From contig NZ_RYZK01000004.1 of assembly GCF_003990645.1 (NCBI RefSeq), positions 124,001 to 188,000 of the forward strand: a stretch of 64,000 nt of DNA, read 5' to 3'. This document shows, in pieces, positions 16,781 to 25,706 of the stretch. A model generated the notes under the pieces. That model worked only from the letters and a program-made list of their open reading frames with translations, made no database searches and was not told where the DNA came from. Source of the stretch: Shimia sediminis. GTDB lineage: Bacteria; Pseudomonadota; Alphaproteobacteria; Rhodobacterales; Rhodobacteraceae. The position numbers were made by a program, and so were the translations under genes. Each line of letters begins with the position of its first letter. The first letter of the stretch is position 1.

Positions 16781-18202
16781 ATGACGCAGATCAAATTCCG
16801 CCCTTTTGATACGGTTCTGGACCCGGAATTTGCGCTTGGGCAACTTCGCGCGGCTACGGCGGGCGCGGATGACGGTGAATTGTTCATGGAACGGCGCCGA
16901 TCCGAGGCTTTGGTATTCGATGACGGACGGCTCAAGACAGCGTCTTACGATGCGTCCGAGGGATTCGGCCTGCGCGCCGTGCGTGGCGAGGTTTCGGGCT
17001 ATGCCCATTCGTCGGAAATCTCCGAAGCCGCGCTGACCCGCGCCGTGGAAACTGCCCGGTTGGCCGTGGGGGAAGGCGGCGGCACGCTTGCTGCAGGTCC
17101 CGTTGCCACCAACCGCAAACTATATACTGACGATGATCCGATTGCCGGTGCCCCTCTGCCCGTCAAGATCGACACATTACGCGAGATCGACGCCTTTGCC
17201 CGCGATCTGGATTCGCGTGTGGTTCAGGTCTCTGCCACATTGGCGGCCTCGCACCAGGAAGTGGTCATTCTGCGACCCGACGGGCAACAGATCAGCGATG
17301 TGCGCCCGATGACGCGCGTGAATGTCTCGGTCATCGTGGAACAAAACGGCCGTCGCGAAAGCGGCAGTGCCGGGGGCGGCGGCCGGCTGGGTCTGGATGG
17401 GTTGATTGATCCCGCAGACTGGCAGGCCAAGACCCGCGAAGCACTGCGTATTGCGCTGGTGAATCTTGAGGCCGTCCCTGCCCCGGCTGGTGCCATGCAG
17501 GTTGTGCTTGGCCCGGGCTGGCCCGGTATCCTTTTGCACGAGGCCGTTGGACACGGTCTGGAAGGTGACTTTAACCGCAAAGGCAGTTCAAAGTTTTCCG
17601 GTCTGATTGGATCGCGTGTGGCATCACCCGGCGTGACCGTTGTCGATGATGGCACAATTCCTGATCGGCGCGGATCGATCACGGTGGATGACGAGGGCAC
17701 ACCTTCGAGGCGCAACGTCCTGATCGAAGACGGCATCCTTGTTGGCTATATGCAGGATCGTCAGAACGCGCGCCTGATGGGTGTTGATCCGACCGGCAAC
17801 GGACGACGTGAGAGCTTTGCCCATCCCCCAATGCCGCGCATGACCAACACCTATATGCAGGGCGGCGAGAGCGATCCGATAGATCTGGTGGCATCGCTGA
17901 AGGATGGGATCTACGCAGTTGGCTTTGGCGGCGGTCAGGTCGACATCACAAATGGCAAGTTCGTGTTCTCCTGCACCGAGGCTTATCGCGTTGAGAATGG
18001 CAAGATCGGCGCGCCGGTGAACGGGGCCACCCTGATCGGGGATGGGGCCACGGCAATGAAACAGATCCGCGGACTGGGCAACGACATGGCGCTTGATCCC
18101 GGTATGGGCAATTGCGGCAAGGCTGGACAATGGGTGCCGGTTGGCGTTGGGCAACCGACGGTGCTGATGGACGGGCTGACAGTAGGTGGGTCGGCGGCTT
18201 AA
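16781..18202 (+). CDS. tldD: Metalloprotease TldD
   Basis: A 473-residue subunit of the TldD/TldE protease, known for maturing microcin-type peptides and degrading CcdA. The zinc motif HEAVGH (His253, Glu254, His258) followed by GLEGDFNRKGSS identifies TldD and not its partner TldE, which lacks the motif. The C-terminal region carries TNTYMQGGE and GFGGGQVDITNG, both typical. TldE is not in this window. The start ATG at 16781 has a GGAAA ribosome site, and a 13-base direct repeat (16754-16766 and 16788-16800) straddles the start. Confidence 0.96.
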   Translation: MTQIKFRPFDTVLDPEFALGQLRAATAGADDGELFMERRRSEALVFDDGRLKTASYDASEGFGLRAVRGEVSGYAHSSEISEAALTRAVETARLAVGEGGGTLAAGPVATNRKLYTDDDPIAGAPLPVKIDTLREIDAFARDLDSRVVQVSATLAASHQEVVILRPDGQQISDVRPMTRVNVSVIVEQNGRRESGSAGGGGRLGLDGLIDPADWQAKTREALRIALVNLEAVPAPAGAMQVVLGPGWPGILLHEAVGHGLEGDFNRKGSSKFSGLIGSRVASPGVTVVDDGTIPDRRGSITVDDEGTPSRRNVLIEDGILVGYMQDRQNARLMGVDPTGNGRRESFAHPPMPRMTNTYMQGGESDPIDLVASLKDGIYAVGFGGGQVDITNGKFVFSCTEAYRVENGKIGAPVNGATLIGDGATAMKQIRGLGNDMALDPGMGNCGKAGQWVPVGVGQPTVLMDGLTVGGSAA

Positions 18203-18285
18203 GTTTTCTGGATTCCCTGTCTTGGTTTACGCGCTGTTAACCAGGGGCGCGCTAAACCTGATTCTGCAAGCAGGCGGAGCTACGG

Positions 18286-19437
18286 ATGACCGGAACCCAC
18301 AATTCTTCCACTCACCCCCAACTCCCACCCACCACGGAAGAACAACGGTTTGCGTGGCTCCGCCTTTTGCGTTCCCGACGTGTCGGCATCGCAACCTTTC
18401 ATCGATTGTTAAAGGAATTTGGCAGCGCCGAGGCGGCTTTGGCAGCTTTGCCTGAGATTGCTGCTGAAGCCGGAGAAACCAACTATCAGCCCTGCGACCC
18501 AGCGCGCATTGCCCGCGAACTGGCAACCGGCGCGGCGGCTGGTGCCCGTCTGATTGCGATGGGCCAAGCAGAGTATCCCGCGCCGCTTTCCGAGTTGTCT
18601 GATGCACCACCGCTTTTGTGGACAATTGGCGATACCACGCTCGCCAATCGCCCGATGATTGCCATGGTGGGTGCGCGCAACGCTTCGTCTTTGGGCCAAC
18701 GCATGGCGCGCTCCCTGGCTAAAGATCTCGGCGAGGCGGGGTTTGTTGTCGTATCGGGATTGGCCCGAGGCATCGACACTGCAGCGCATCAGGCCAGCCT
18801 GAAGACCGGCTCGATTGCCGTTCAGGCAGGCGGTGTCGACGTGATTTACCCGGCTGAGAATACCCCCTTGGCCGAACAGTTGGCCACTCACGGCCTGCGC
18901 CTGTCGGAATGCCCCATGGGCACTGTTCCGCAGGCGCGCCATTTCCCGGTGCGCAACCGGATTATTTCGGGCCTAAGCCGCGCGGTCATCGTGGTTGAGG
19001 CGGCGGGCCGGTCGGGCAGTCTCATCACAGCCCGCGATGCGCTTGACCAGGGTCGAGAGGTTCTGGCGGTGCCGGGACATCCCTTTGATGCCCGCGCTTC
19101 GGGGTGCAACATGCTGATCCGGGATGGCGCGACACTTGTTCGCTCAGCCAACGACGTGATTGAAGCCATTGGTGAGGCCATACGACCACAGGCAGCGCCT
19201 GCGCAGGATACACTCCCGCTTGGGCCCGCCCCGGAAACACCAGCGCCGCGCACATTGCGCGAAACATCTGATCTGCACATGCAGATTCTCAACCACCTTG
19301 GCCCGGCCCCTTTGGCAGAGGACCAGTTGATCCGGGATCTCGCATCCTCGGCCAAACGGGTGACCCCGGTTCTGATGGATCTTGAACTAGAAGGGCGAAT
19401 CACGCGCCAGGCCGGGGGGCTGTTGTCACGGGTCTGA
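18286..19437 (+). CDS. dprA: DNA-processing protein DprA
   Basis: A 383-residue protein that loads RecA on incoming single-stranded DNA in natural transformation. The Rossmann-like core begins with MIAMVGARNASSLGQRMA (about residues 125-142) and includes SGLARGIDTAAHQ and FPVRNRIISGLSRAVIVVEA. The last 65 residues form a winged-helix (DML1-like) domain after a Pro/Ala-rich linker. It lies 83 bases after tldD on the same strand and converges on a small secreted-protein gene 14 bases away. Its presence does not by itself show competence, since dprA is widespread. Confidence 0.95.
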   Translation: MTGTHNSSTHPQLPPTTEEQRFAWLRLLRSRRVGIATFHRLLKEFGSAEAALAALPEIAAEAGETNYQPCDPARIARELATGAAAGARLIAMGQAEYPAPLSELSDAPPLLWTIGDTTLANRPMIAMVGARNASSLGQRMARSLAKDLGEAGFVVVSGLARGIDTAAHQASLKTGSIAVQAGGVDVIYPAENTPLAEQLATHGLRLSECPMGTVPQARHFPVRNRIISGLSRAVIVVEAAGRSGSLITARDALDQGREVLAVPGHPFDARASGCNMLIRDGATLVRSANDVIEAIGEAIRPQAAPAQDTLPLGPAPETPAPRTLRETSDLHMQILNHLGPAPLAEDQLIRDLASSAKRVTPVLMDLELEGRITRQAGGLLSRV

Positions 19438-19451
19438 CCGTGAAACGCCGG

Positions 19452-19889
19452 TCAAAGCCCGCGACAAAACTCTTCGATCACGGGTCGGTACTCAGCACAA
19501 AGCGGTTCCCAAGCGAACCAGACATCTCCTGCGCCATAGGACCAATGAACCGCCACCCAGGTGTCGCCGGATTTCCGATAGAGAACAAGAAAGTCTTCCT
19601 GGCCTTCCATTTCCAGATCAATCTCTCCTAAGCGCGCCCCGGGCGTCCTGTGCATATCGATGGCCTTGCCCCCGGGGCGTTGAGCCGTCAGCGCTCCAAA
19701 GCCAATATTTCCAGCGCGTCGCAGATCATGCACAACAAATTGCACCGGGTCGCCGAACAGCCACTCTGCGTGTGGACGAACCGCATCCATCATAGCTTTG
19801 CGATCATAGGTTCCACGGGCAGGCTCGCTCCAGTCAGCAGCGTTTACAGCCCCAGCCATCATCATCAAAATCGTTGCGATCACGCGCAT
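19452..19889 (-). CDS. Secreted hypothetical protein
   Basis: A 145-residue protein whose ATG at 19889 is chosen because a perfect GAGGAGG ribosome site lies 7 bases upstream and a short signal peptide (MRVIATILMMMAGAVNA-ADW) follows. The mature part is small, acidic and rich in Trp (VAVHWSYGAGDVWFAWEPLC), with a Cys pair near the C-terminus. I do not recognise the family. Similar small periplasmic proteins are common in Rhodobacteraceae between dprA and topA, but no function can be assigned. The gene converges on dprA and diverges from topA. Confidence 0.7.
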   Translation of the reverse strand: MRVIATILMMMAGAVNAADWSEPARGTYDRKAMMDAVRPHAEWLFGDPVQFVVHDLRRAGNIGFGALTAQRPGGKAIDMHRTPGARLGEIDLEMEGQEDFLVLYRKSGDTWVAVHWSYGAGDVWFAWEPLCAEYRPVIEEFCRGL

Positions 19890-20030
19890 CTGAAACCTCC
19901 TCAAAGACAGCTTGACCCTACATGCCGCGTCAAAATTGTCACAACAAATATCACGCCTCATTGACATTCCCCCCTTCCACCCCACATTTTTCGCCGCCAT
20001 AACGACCGCTCCGAGTCGAGAGGAAATTTC

Positions 20031-22580
20031 ATGCCAGTAGTCGTTGTCGAATCCCCGGCAAAAGCCAAAACAATCAACAAATACTTGGGGTCCAACTATA
20101 CTGTTCTGGCATCATATGGTCACGTGCGTGACCTGCCTGCCAAGGACGGCTCAGTTGATACCGCAAACGAATTTGACATGACTTGGGAGGTCGGTAACGA
20201 CTCTCGCAAGCACGTCAAAGCCATTGCCGACGCCCTGAAAGAAGACAACAACCTGATCCTCGCCACCGACCCCGATCGCGAAGGTGAGGCCATCAGCTGG
20301 CACCTTGAAGAGGCCCTGCGCAAACGTCGCGCCATCAAAAAAGACACGCCCGTCAGTCGCGTGGTCTTTAATGCGATCACCAAGTCCGCTGTTACCGAAG
20401 CGATGCAGAACCCGCGCGACATCGACCAGCCTCTGGTCGACGCCTACCTCGCGCGGCGGGCACTCGATTATCTTGTGGGATTTAACTTGTCACCGGTCCT
20501 GTGGCGCAAGCTGCCCGGTGCCCGCTCCGCGGGGCGCGTTCAGTCGGTCTGCCTGCGACTGATCGTCGAACGCGAGATGGAGATCGAGGCGTTCAAGGCG
20601 CGGGAATACTGGAGCGTCAAGGCGTTGCTCGCGACTCCGCGAGGCCAGGAATTTGAAGCGCGCTTGACGGTTTTGGGCGGAGAAAAGCTCGACAAATATG
20701 GGCTGGAAAACAGCACGGCAGCAGAGTTGGCCGTTCAGGCCATCCAATCCCGCGATCTGAAGATCGCCTCGGTCGAGGCCAAACCGGCCAGCCGCAACCC
20801 TTCGGCCCCCTTCATGACCTCAACCCTTCAACAGGAAGCCAGCCGTAAATTTGGCATGGGCGCGCGCCAGTGTATGAGCACGGCCCAGCGGCTGTACGAG
20901 GCCGGGTACATCACCTATATGCGGACCGATGGCATCGACATGGCGCCCGAAGCAGTGTCCGCCACGCGCGACGCGATCAAAGAACGTTATGGTGCAGAGT
21001 ATGTCCCCGCATCGCCGCGTATCTACAAGAACAAGGCAAAGAACGCCCAAGAGGCCCACGAATGTATCCGTCCAACGGACATGATGCGCACGGCGGATGA
21101 CCTGCAGCGGCTCGAAGCCGATCAGCGCAAGCTATATGACCTGATCTGGAAACGCACCATCGCCTGCCAGATGGAAGGCGCGCGCCTGGAGCGCACGACC
21201 GTAGACATTGCCAGCGATGACTCGCAGGTCGTCTTGCGGGCCACGGGTCAGGTGGTACTGTTTGACGGCTTCCTGCGGGTCTACGAAGAAGGTCGCGATG
21301 ATGTTGTCGACGATGACGACAAGCGTCTGCCGCAAATCATGCAGGGCGAAAAGGCCGACAAACGGACCGTGACGCCCGAACAACATTTCACTCAACCCCC
21401 GCCGCGCTATACCGAGGCAACATTGGTCAAGCGCATGGAAGAGCTGGGCATCGGACGCCCGTCGACCTATGCCAGCGTGATCACCACGATTCAGGATCGT
21501 GAGTATGTGCGGAAAGACAAAAACCGTTTGTTCCCAGAGGATAAGGGGCGGATTGTCACGATCTTCCTTCTGAACTTCTTCCGTCAGTACGTCGGTTATG
21601 AGTTCACCGCGAACCTTGAAGAAGAGCTGGACGATGTCTCGGCCGGCGAGCGCAATTACAAGAACGTTCTGAGCCGCTTCTGGAAGGACTTCTCGGCGGC
21701 GATTGCAGAAACGTCCGAGTTGCGCATTTCCGAGGTTCTGGATGTCCTGGACGACGCCCTGGCCCCACAACTCTATCCTCCGAAAGAGGATGGATCAGAC
21801 CCGCGGGTTTGCCCGAAATGTGGACAAGGACAGTTGCACCTGAAATCCTCGCGCACGGGTGGTTTCGTGGGCTGTGGCAACTATCCGGAATGCACCTATA
21901 CCCGCCCCATCGCTGGTGAAGGTGCGGATGGTGATGAACGTGTTCTGGGTGAAGATGCCGGTGACGAGATCTGGCTGAAAGCCGGACGTTTTGGTCCCTA
22001 TGTGCAACGTGGTGAACCGACCCCGGAAAACAAGAAACCGCCGCGCGCGTCACTGCCACGCGGGTGGAACAAAGAGGACATGGACCTTGAAAAGGCGCTT
22101 GTCCTGTTGAGCCTGCCGCGCCAGATCGGGGATCACCCCGAAGGTGGCGCGATCTCGTCCAATTTCGGCCGGTTCGGTCCATATGTCATGCACCAATTGC
22201 CCGACGAGGCAAAACCGGTTTACGCAAACCTCAAAGACCCGAACGATGTCTTCGAGATCGGCATGAACCGCGCCGTCGAACTCTTGGCCGAAAAACGCGC
22301 CAATCCCGGGCGGCGTGGCAGCAGTGCCGCGGCAAAACCGCTGAAGGAGCTGGGCGAGCATCCCGAAAGCGGCGGGCCCGTGAATGTCATGGAAGGCCGC
22401 TATGGTCCCTATGTTAAGTGGGAAAAGGTTAATGCCACCCTGCCCAAGGGAACGGAGCCCGCTGACGTCACCATGGAGATGGCCGTCGCGCTGATCGCAG
22501 AGAAGGCCTCGAAAAAGGGCACCAAGCGCAAAGCGCCCGCAAAGAAAAAGGCCGCGCCCAAAAAGTCAGCGGCCAAGTAG
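20031..22580 (+). CDS. topA: DNA topoisomerase I
   Basis: An 849-residue type IA topoisomerase that relaxes negative supercoils. The TOPRIM domain opens with VVVVESPAKAKTINKYLG and has DPDREGEAISWHLEE. The active tyrosine is Tyr296 in YITYMRTDG, and SAGRVQSVCLRL is intact. One four-cysteine zinc finger (CPKC... CGNYPEC) starts at about residue 594, followed by repeated FGPYV modules (three copies) and a Lys/Ala/Pro tail (APAKKKAAPKKSAAK). Fewer canonical zinc fingers than in E. coli with this tail is usual for alphaproteobacteria. A stable hairpin follows the gene. Confidence 0.98.
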   Translation: MPVVVVESPAKAKTINKYLGSNYTVLASYGHVRDLPAKDGSVDTANEFDMTWEVGNDSRKHVKAIADALKEDNNLILATDPDREGEAISWHLEEALRKRRAIKKDTPVSRVVFNAITKSAVTEAMQNPRDIDQPLVDAYLARRALDYLVGFNLSPVLWRKLPGARSAGRVQSVCLRLIVEREMEIEAFKAREYWSVKALLATPRGQEFEARLTVLGGEKLDKYGLENSTAAELAVQAIQSRDLKIASVEAKPASRNPSAPFMTSTLQQEASRKFGMGARQCMSTAQRLYEAGYITYMRTDGIDMAPEAVSATRDAIKERYGAEYVPASPRIYKNKAKNAQEAHECIRPTDMMRTADDLQRLEADQRKLYDLIWKRTIACQMEGARLERTTVDIASDDSQVVLRATGQVVLFDGFLRVYEEGRDDVVDDDDKRLPQIMQGEKADKRTVTPEQHFTQPPPRYTEATLVKRMEELGIGRPSTYASVITTIQDREYVRKDKNRLFPEDKGRIVTIFLLNFFRQYVGYEFTANLEEELDDVSAGERNYKNVLSRFWKDFSAAIAETSELRISEVLDVLDDALAPQLYPPKEDGSDPRVCPKCGQGQLHLKSSRTGGFVGCGNYPECTYTRPIAGEGADGDERVLGEDAGDEIWLKAGRFGPYVQRGEPTPENKKPPRASLPRGWNKEDMDLEKALVLLSLPRQIGDHPEGGAISSNFGRFGPYVMHQLPDEAKPVYANLKDPNDVFEIGMNRAVELLAEKRANPGRRGSSAAAKPLKELGEHPESGGPVNVMEGRYGPYVKWEKVNATLPKGTEPADVTMEMAVALIAEKASKKGTKRKAPAKKKAAPKKSAAK

Positions 22581-22606
22581 CGCCCGGCCTTGGCCGTCCT
22601 CACAAT

Positions 22607-22635
22607 TCCGCGAGTCACATGCACGTGACTTGCGG
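22607..22635. terminator. Hairpin after topA
   Basis: TCCGCGAGTCAC (22607-22618) pairs with GTGACTTGCGGA (22624-22635), a 12-bp stem with one G/T mismatch and a 5-base loop. It lies 27 bases after the topA stop. There is no T-run, so termination would be factor-assisted. It is upstream of the L,D-transpeptidase gene at 22691. Confidence 0.5.
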
Positions 22636-22690
22636 AACACCCGTTGCGTCACCAGATAACTGGTCAAATCGAGCGCGACAGGATCAGACC

Positions 22691-23260
22691 ATGCCCAACC
22701 CCAAATTTACCCGCCGTGGGCTTTTGCTTGCGGCCCCTGCCCTGGCCTTGGCCCCTCAAAGCCTGTTGGCCGCAACCGAGGCAGAAGCGGTGGAAACCGC
22801 GCCCCGCAACATCTCGGGGTTCCGCACGCAGAACTGGCAGGATCACTTTGACGATCTGGGCAAGGCTACAATCGTCGCGGATACCGCATCACGCGCGCTG
22901 CATTTCTGGAGCGGAGATGGCAGCACCTACCGGCTATTCCCGACGTCAGTGCCGATGTCCGAAGATCTGACCAAGCGCGGCTACACCAAGGTCATGCGCA
23001 AACGTGTCGGGCCGGATTGGACTCCGACAGCGGACATGCTGAAACGCGATCCGGACCTGACCTATATGCCGCCCGGCCCCGATAACCCATTGGGAACACA
23101 CGCCATGTACCTAAGCTGGCCTGCCTATCTGATCCACGGCACCCATGACACACGCAAGATCGGGCGACGCAGCTCCAGCGGCTGCATCGGGCTGTTTAAC
23201 GAGATGATTGCCGAGTTGTTTGAGATCACGCCCATCGGCACACAGGTCCGGCTGATCTGA
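22691..23260 (+). CDS. L,D-transpeptidase family protein (YkuD domain), Tat-type signal
   Basis: A 189-residue exported protein. The N-terminus has a twin-arginine-like signal (FTRRGLLLAAPALALAP) ending at about residue 28. The YkuD catalytic motif is complete: His149 in HGTHDTRKIGRRSSSGCI with nucleophile Cys165. Such enzymes make 3-3 peptidoglycan cross-links or attach proteins to the wall. The ATG at 22691 is preferred to the frame's ATG at 22619, which lies inside the topA hairpin. It follows topA, but a functional link is not evident. Confidence 0.92.
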   Translation: MPNPKFTRRGLLLAAPALALAPQSLLAATEAEAVETAPRNISGFRTQNWQDHFDDLGKATIVADTASRALHFWSGDGSTYRLFPTSVPMSEDLTKRGYTKVMRKRVGPDWTPTADMLKRDPDLTYMPPGPDNPLGTHAMYLSWPAYLIHGTHDTRKIGRRSSSGCIGLFNEMIAELFEITPIGTQVRLI

Positions 23261-23315
23261 CAAACCCCCAACTACGTATGGGCGACCGTAGTAATACGGC
23301 CTCTCTCAAGTCTCA

Positions 23316-23341
23316 TTGACTCCGCGACGACGCGGGGTCAA
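23316..23341. promoter_or_regulatory. 11-bp inverted repeat upstream of scoA
   Basis: TTGACTCCGCG (23316-23326) and CGCGGGGTCAA (23331-23341) form an inverted repeat with one mismatch around ACGA. It is 56 bases after the transpeptidase stop and 34 bases before the scoA start. The first arm starts with TTGAC, resembling a -35 hexamer, so it could be an operator; a terminator for the upstream gene is the alternative. Confidence 0.4.
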
Positions 23342-23375
23342 AACGGCCTCAATTCCGGATTTGAGGGAGATTTCC

Positions 23376-24098
23376 ATGAATAAAGTCTATGCGAATGCCA
23401 CCGAGGCGCTCGACGGGCTGTTGAAGGACGGGATGTTCTTTGCGGCTGGCGGGTTTGGCCTGTGCGGCATCCCCGAACTGTTGCTGAACGCCATCAAAGA
23501 GTCGGGCGTCAAGGATCTGACTTTTGCGTCGAACAACGCAGGCGTTGACGATTTCGGCATCGGTATCCTGCTGCAAACCAAGCAGGTCAAGAAGATGATT
23601 TCGTCCTATGTGGGTGAAAACGCTGAATTTATGCGTCAGTACCTGTCGGGTGAACTGGAGCTGGAATTCAACCCGCAGGGCACCCTGGCCGAGCGTATGC
23701 GCGCCGGTGGCGCGGGCATCCCCGGTTTCTTTACCAAGACCGGCGTGGGCACCGTGATTGCCGAGGGCAAGCTGGAGAAGCAATTCCCCACCGGCCCCGA
23801 TGGCGCCATGGAAGACTACATCATGGAAGAAGGCATCTTTGCCGACATCGCCATCGTCAAAGCCTGGAAGGCAGACGCAACCGGCAACCTGGTGTTCCGC
23901 AAGACCGCGCGCAATTTCAACGCGCCTGCGGCGACCTGCGGTAAAATCTGCATCGCCGAAGTGGAAGAGATCGTCCCAACCGGATCGCTGGACCCGGATG
24001 GGATCCACCTGCCCGGTATTTATGTGCATCGCATCATTCAGGGCGATCATGAAAAGCGCATCGAACAGCGCACCGTTCGTCAGAAGGAGGCGTCGTAA
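23376..24098 (+). CDS. scoA: 3-oxoacid CoA-transferase subunit A
   Basis: A 240-residue alpha subunit of succinyl-CoA:acetoacetate CoA-transferase. The N-terminal glycine-rich segment [18 protein letters not shown] binds Co[13 protein letters not shown] and [15 protein letters not shown] are family blocks. The ATG at 23376 follows a GAGGGAGA ribosome site; the frame's earlier start is not homologous. It overlaps scoB by one base (TAATG). With bdhA and an acyl-CoA synthetase nearby, it forms a ketone-body/polyhydroxybutyrate utilisation cluster. Confidence 0.95.
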   Translation: MNKVYANATEALDGLLKDGMFFAAGGFGLCGIPELLLNAIKESGVKDLTFASNNAGVDDFGIGILLQTKQVKKMISSYVGENAEFMRQYLSGELELEFNPQGTLAERMRAGGAGIPGFFTKTGVGTVIAEGKLEKQFPTGPDGAMEDYIMEEGIFADIAIVKAWKADATGNLVFRKTARNFNAPAATCGKICIAEVEEIVPTGSLDPDGIHLPGIYVHRIIQGDHEKRIEQRTVRQKEAS

Positions 24099-24727
24099 TG
24101 GCTTGGGATCGTAACCAAATGGCCGCACGCGCGGCACAGGAACTGCAGGACGGCTGGTATGTGAACCTGGGCATCGGTATTCCGACGCTGGTGTCAAACT
24201 ACATCCCGGAAGGTGTTGAAGTTACACTACAATCCGAGAACGGCATGCTGGGCATGGGCCCTTTCCCTTATGAAGGTGAAGAAGACCCCGACCTGATCAA
24301 CGCAGGTAAGCAGACCATTACCGAACTGCCCCAGACCGCCTATTTCGACAGCGCGCAGTCCTTCGCGATGATCCGTGGCGGCAAGATCGCCATGGCCATC
24401 CTCGGTGCGATGGAAGTGGCCGAAAACGGCGACCTTGCCAACTGGATGATCCCCGGTAAGCTGGTCAAAGGCATGGGTGGCGCGATGGACCTGGTGGCCG
24501 GTGTGGGCCGCGTGGTTGTCGTGATGGATCACGCCAATAAACACGGTGTTTCCAAGGTGTTGAAGGAATGCACCCTGCCGCTGACCGGTAAGGGCGTTGT
24601 CGACCGCATCATCACCAACCTCGGCGTGATGGACGTGGTCGAAGGTGGTCTGAAGCTGGTGGAACTGGCCGATGGCGTGAGCGAGGAAGAGTTCCGCGCC
24701 GCAACCGAGGCAACGCTGGTTAACTGA
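24098..24727 (+). CDS. scoB: 3-oxoacid CoA-transferase subunit B
   Basis: A 209-residue beta subunit that carries the catalytic glutamate in [10 protein letters not shown] (Glu47), which forms the glutamyl-CoA thioester. [16 protein letters not shown] and [11 protein letters not shown] are further family features. It starts inside the scoA stop (TAATG), so the subunits are translationally coupled, as expected for a 1:1 complex. A good intrinsic terminator follows at 24756-24790. Confidence 0.96.
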   Translation: MAWDRNQMAARAAQELQDGWYVNLGIGIPTLVSNYIPEGVEVTLQSENGMLGMGPFPYEGEEDPDLINAGKQTITELPQTAYFDSAQSFAMIRGGKIAMAILGAMEVAENGDLANWMIPGKLVKGMGGAMDLVAGVGRVVVVMDHANKHGVSKVLKECTLPLTGKGVVDRIITNLGVMDVVEGGLKLVELADGVSEEEFRAATEATLVN

Positions 24728-24755
24728 CCGGACTTCATGATGTTTCGAGACATTG

Positions 24756-24790
24756 AATGCCCGCGCTGTTTGTGCGGGCATTTTCTTTTT
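24756..24790 (+). terminator. Intrinsic terminator after scoAB
   Basis: AATGCCCGC (24756-24764) pairs with GCGGGCATT (24774-24782) around a 9-base loop. It is followed by TTCTTTTT. This is a classic rho-independent terminator 29 bases after the scoB stop. Confidence 0.85.
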
Positions 24791-24822
24791 GTTTCTGTAG
24801 GTTAACGGCCAGAAATGCACAT

Positions 24823-24870
24823 CTGTATCGCGTCGGTACAACGTCGGTATTGCGTCGGTATTTGTGTCGG
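24823..24870 (+). repeat. Dispersed GTCGGTA element, copy 2
   Basis: CTGTATCGCGTCGGTACAAC opens a run of four GTCGG units about 11 bases apart (starting near 24832, 24843, 24854 and 24866). It matches the minus strand of 1602-1643 closely. It lies in the spacer between convergent scoB and bdhA, and GGTTAAC motifs flank it at 24800-24806 and 24882-24888. The remainder of 24728-24899 holds only the scoAB terminator. Confidence 0.65.
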
Positions 24871-24899
24871 CCATCGCGAGAGGTTAACCCGCCGTACGG

Positions 24900-25706
24900 T
24901 CATTGCGAGGTCCAGCCACCGTCCATCGGGATCGCGGTGCCGGTGATGTTATGCGCCACCGGGTTGCAAAGCCACAGGGTCAGCGCACCAATTTCCTCGG
25001 GCGTGTTGGTGCGGCGCGAGGGTTGTTTCTCGGACAACAAATCGGCAATGGCCGCGTCCCGATCCACCCCGCCAAGCGCCGCGGCACGGGCCACGATCTG
25101 CGGTTCGATGATCGCGGTTTCCGTCCAGCCGGGGCAGATGCAGTTCACGGTCACGCCTCCGGTAGCACGATTTCCGACAGCAGCGTATTCCAACGCGGCA
25201 ACCTTGCTGAGACCAACCAGACCGAATTTGGCCGCCGTATAGGGTGCTTTTTCCGGGCTGGCGATCAGGCCGTGCACGGAAGAGATATTCACCACGCGAC
25301 CATAGCCCCTCTCGGCCATCACAGGCATAGCGTGTTGCATGGTGTGAAAGGCCGCCGAGAGGTTGATGGCCATGATGGCGTCCCATTTTTCGGTCGGCAT
25401 GGTGGCTATTGGTGCCGTGTGCTGAATGCCCGCGTTGTTGACGAGGATGTCAGCCCCGCCCCAGGTCTCGACCGCCTTCATCAGATCGGCAATCTGGTCG
25501 GGATAGCGCATGTCGCCGCGAAAAAACTCGGCCTGTGGGGCGCCGAGGTCGCGCAGGTGCTGGCAGGCCTCTTCGATCTGGGCGTCACCTGCGATCCCAT
25601 GTACGGCAATCCGCGCCCCGGCCTTGGCCAATTCCCCGGCAATGGCGAGGCCGATGCCCTGTACTGATCCAGTCACCAGCGCGGTTTTTCCTGTCAGGTC
25701 GGTCAT
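24900..25706 (-). CDS. bdhA: 3-hydroxybutyrate dehydrogenase
   Basis: A 268-residue short-chain dehydrogenase that interconverts (R)-3-hydroxybutyrate and acetoacetate with NAD. The cofactor motif is TGSVQGIG (residues 12-19), NNAG is at 90-93, and the catalytic set is Ser142/Tyr156/Lys160 in the usual spacing. The segment ICPGWTETAIIEPQ and the terminal MDGGWTSQ are characteristic of bacterial BdhA and not of general SDRs. It follows the acyl-CoA synthetase gene directly (TAA then ATG with no gap) and converges on scoAB, so the pathway acetoacetate to acetoacetyl-CoA is encoded side by side. Confidence 0.93.
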   Translation of the reverse strand: MTDLTGKTALVTGSVQGIGLAIAGELAKAGARIAVHGIAGDAQIEEACQHLRDLGAPQAEFFRGDMRYPDQIADLMKAVETWGGADILVNNAGIQHTAPIATMPTEKWDAIMAINLSAAFHTMQHAMPVMAERGYGRVVNISSVHGLIASPEKAPYTAAKFGLVGLSKVAALEYAAVGNRATGGVTVNCICPGWTETAIIEPQIVARAAALGGVDRDAAIADLLSEKQPSRRTNTPEEIGALTLWLCNPVAHNITGTAIPMDGGWTSQ

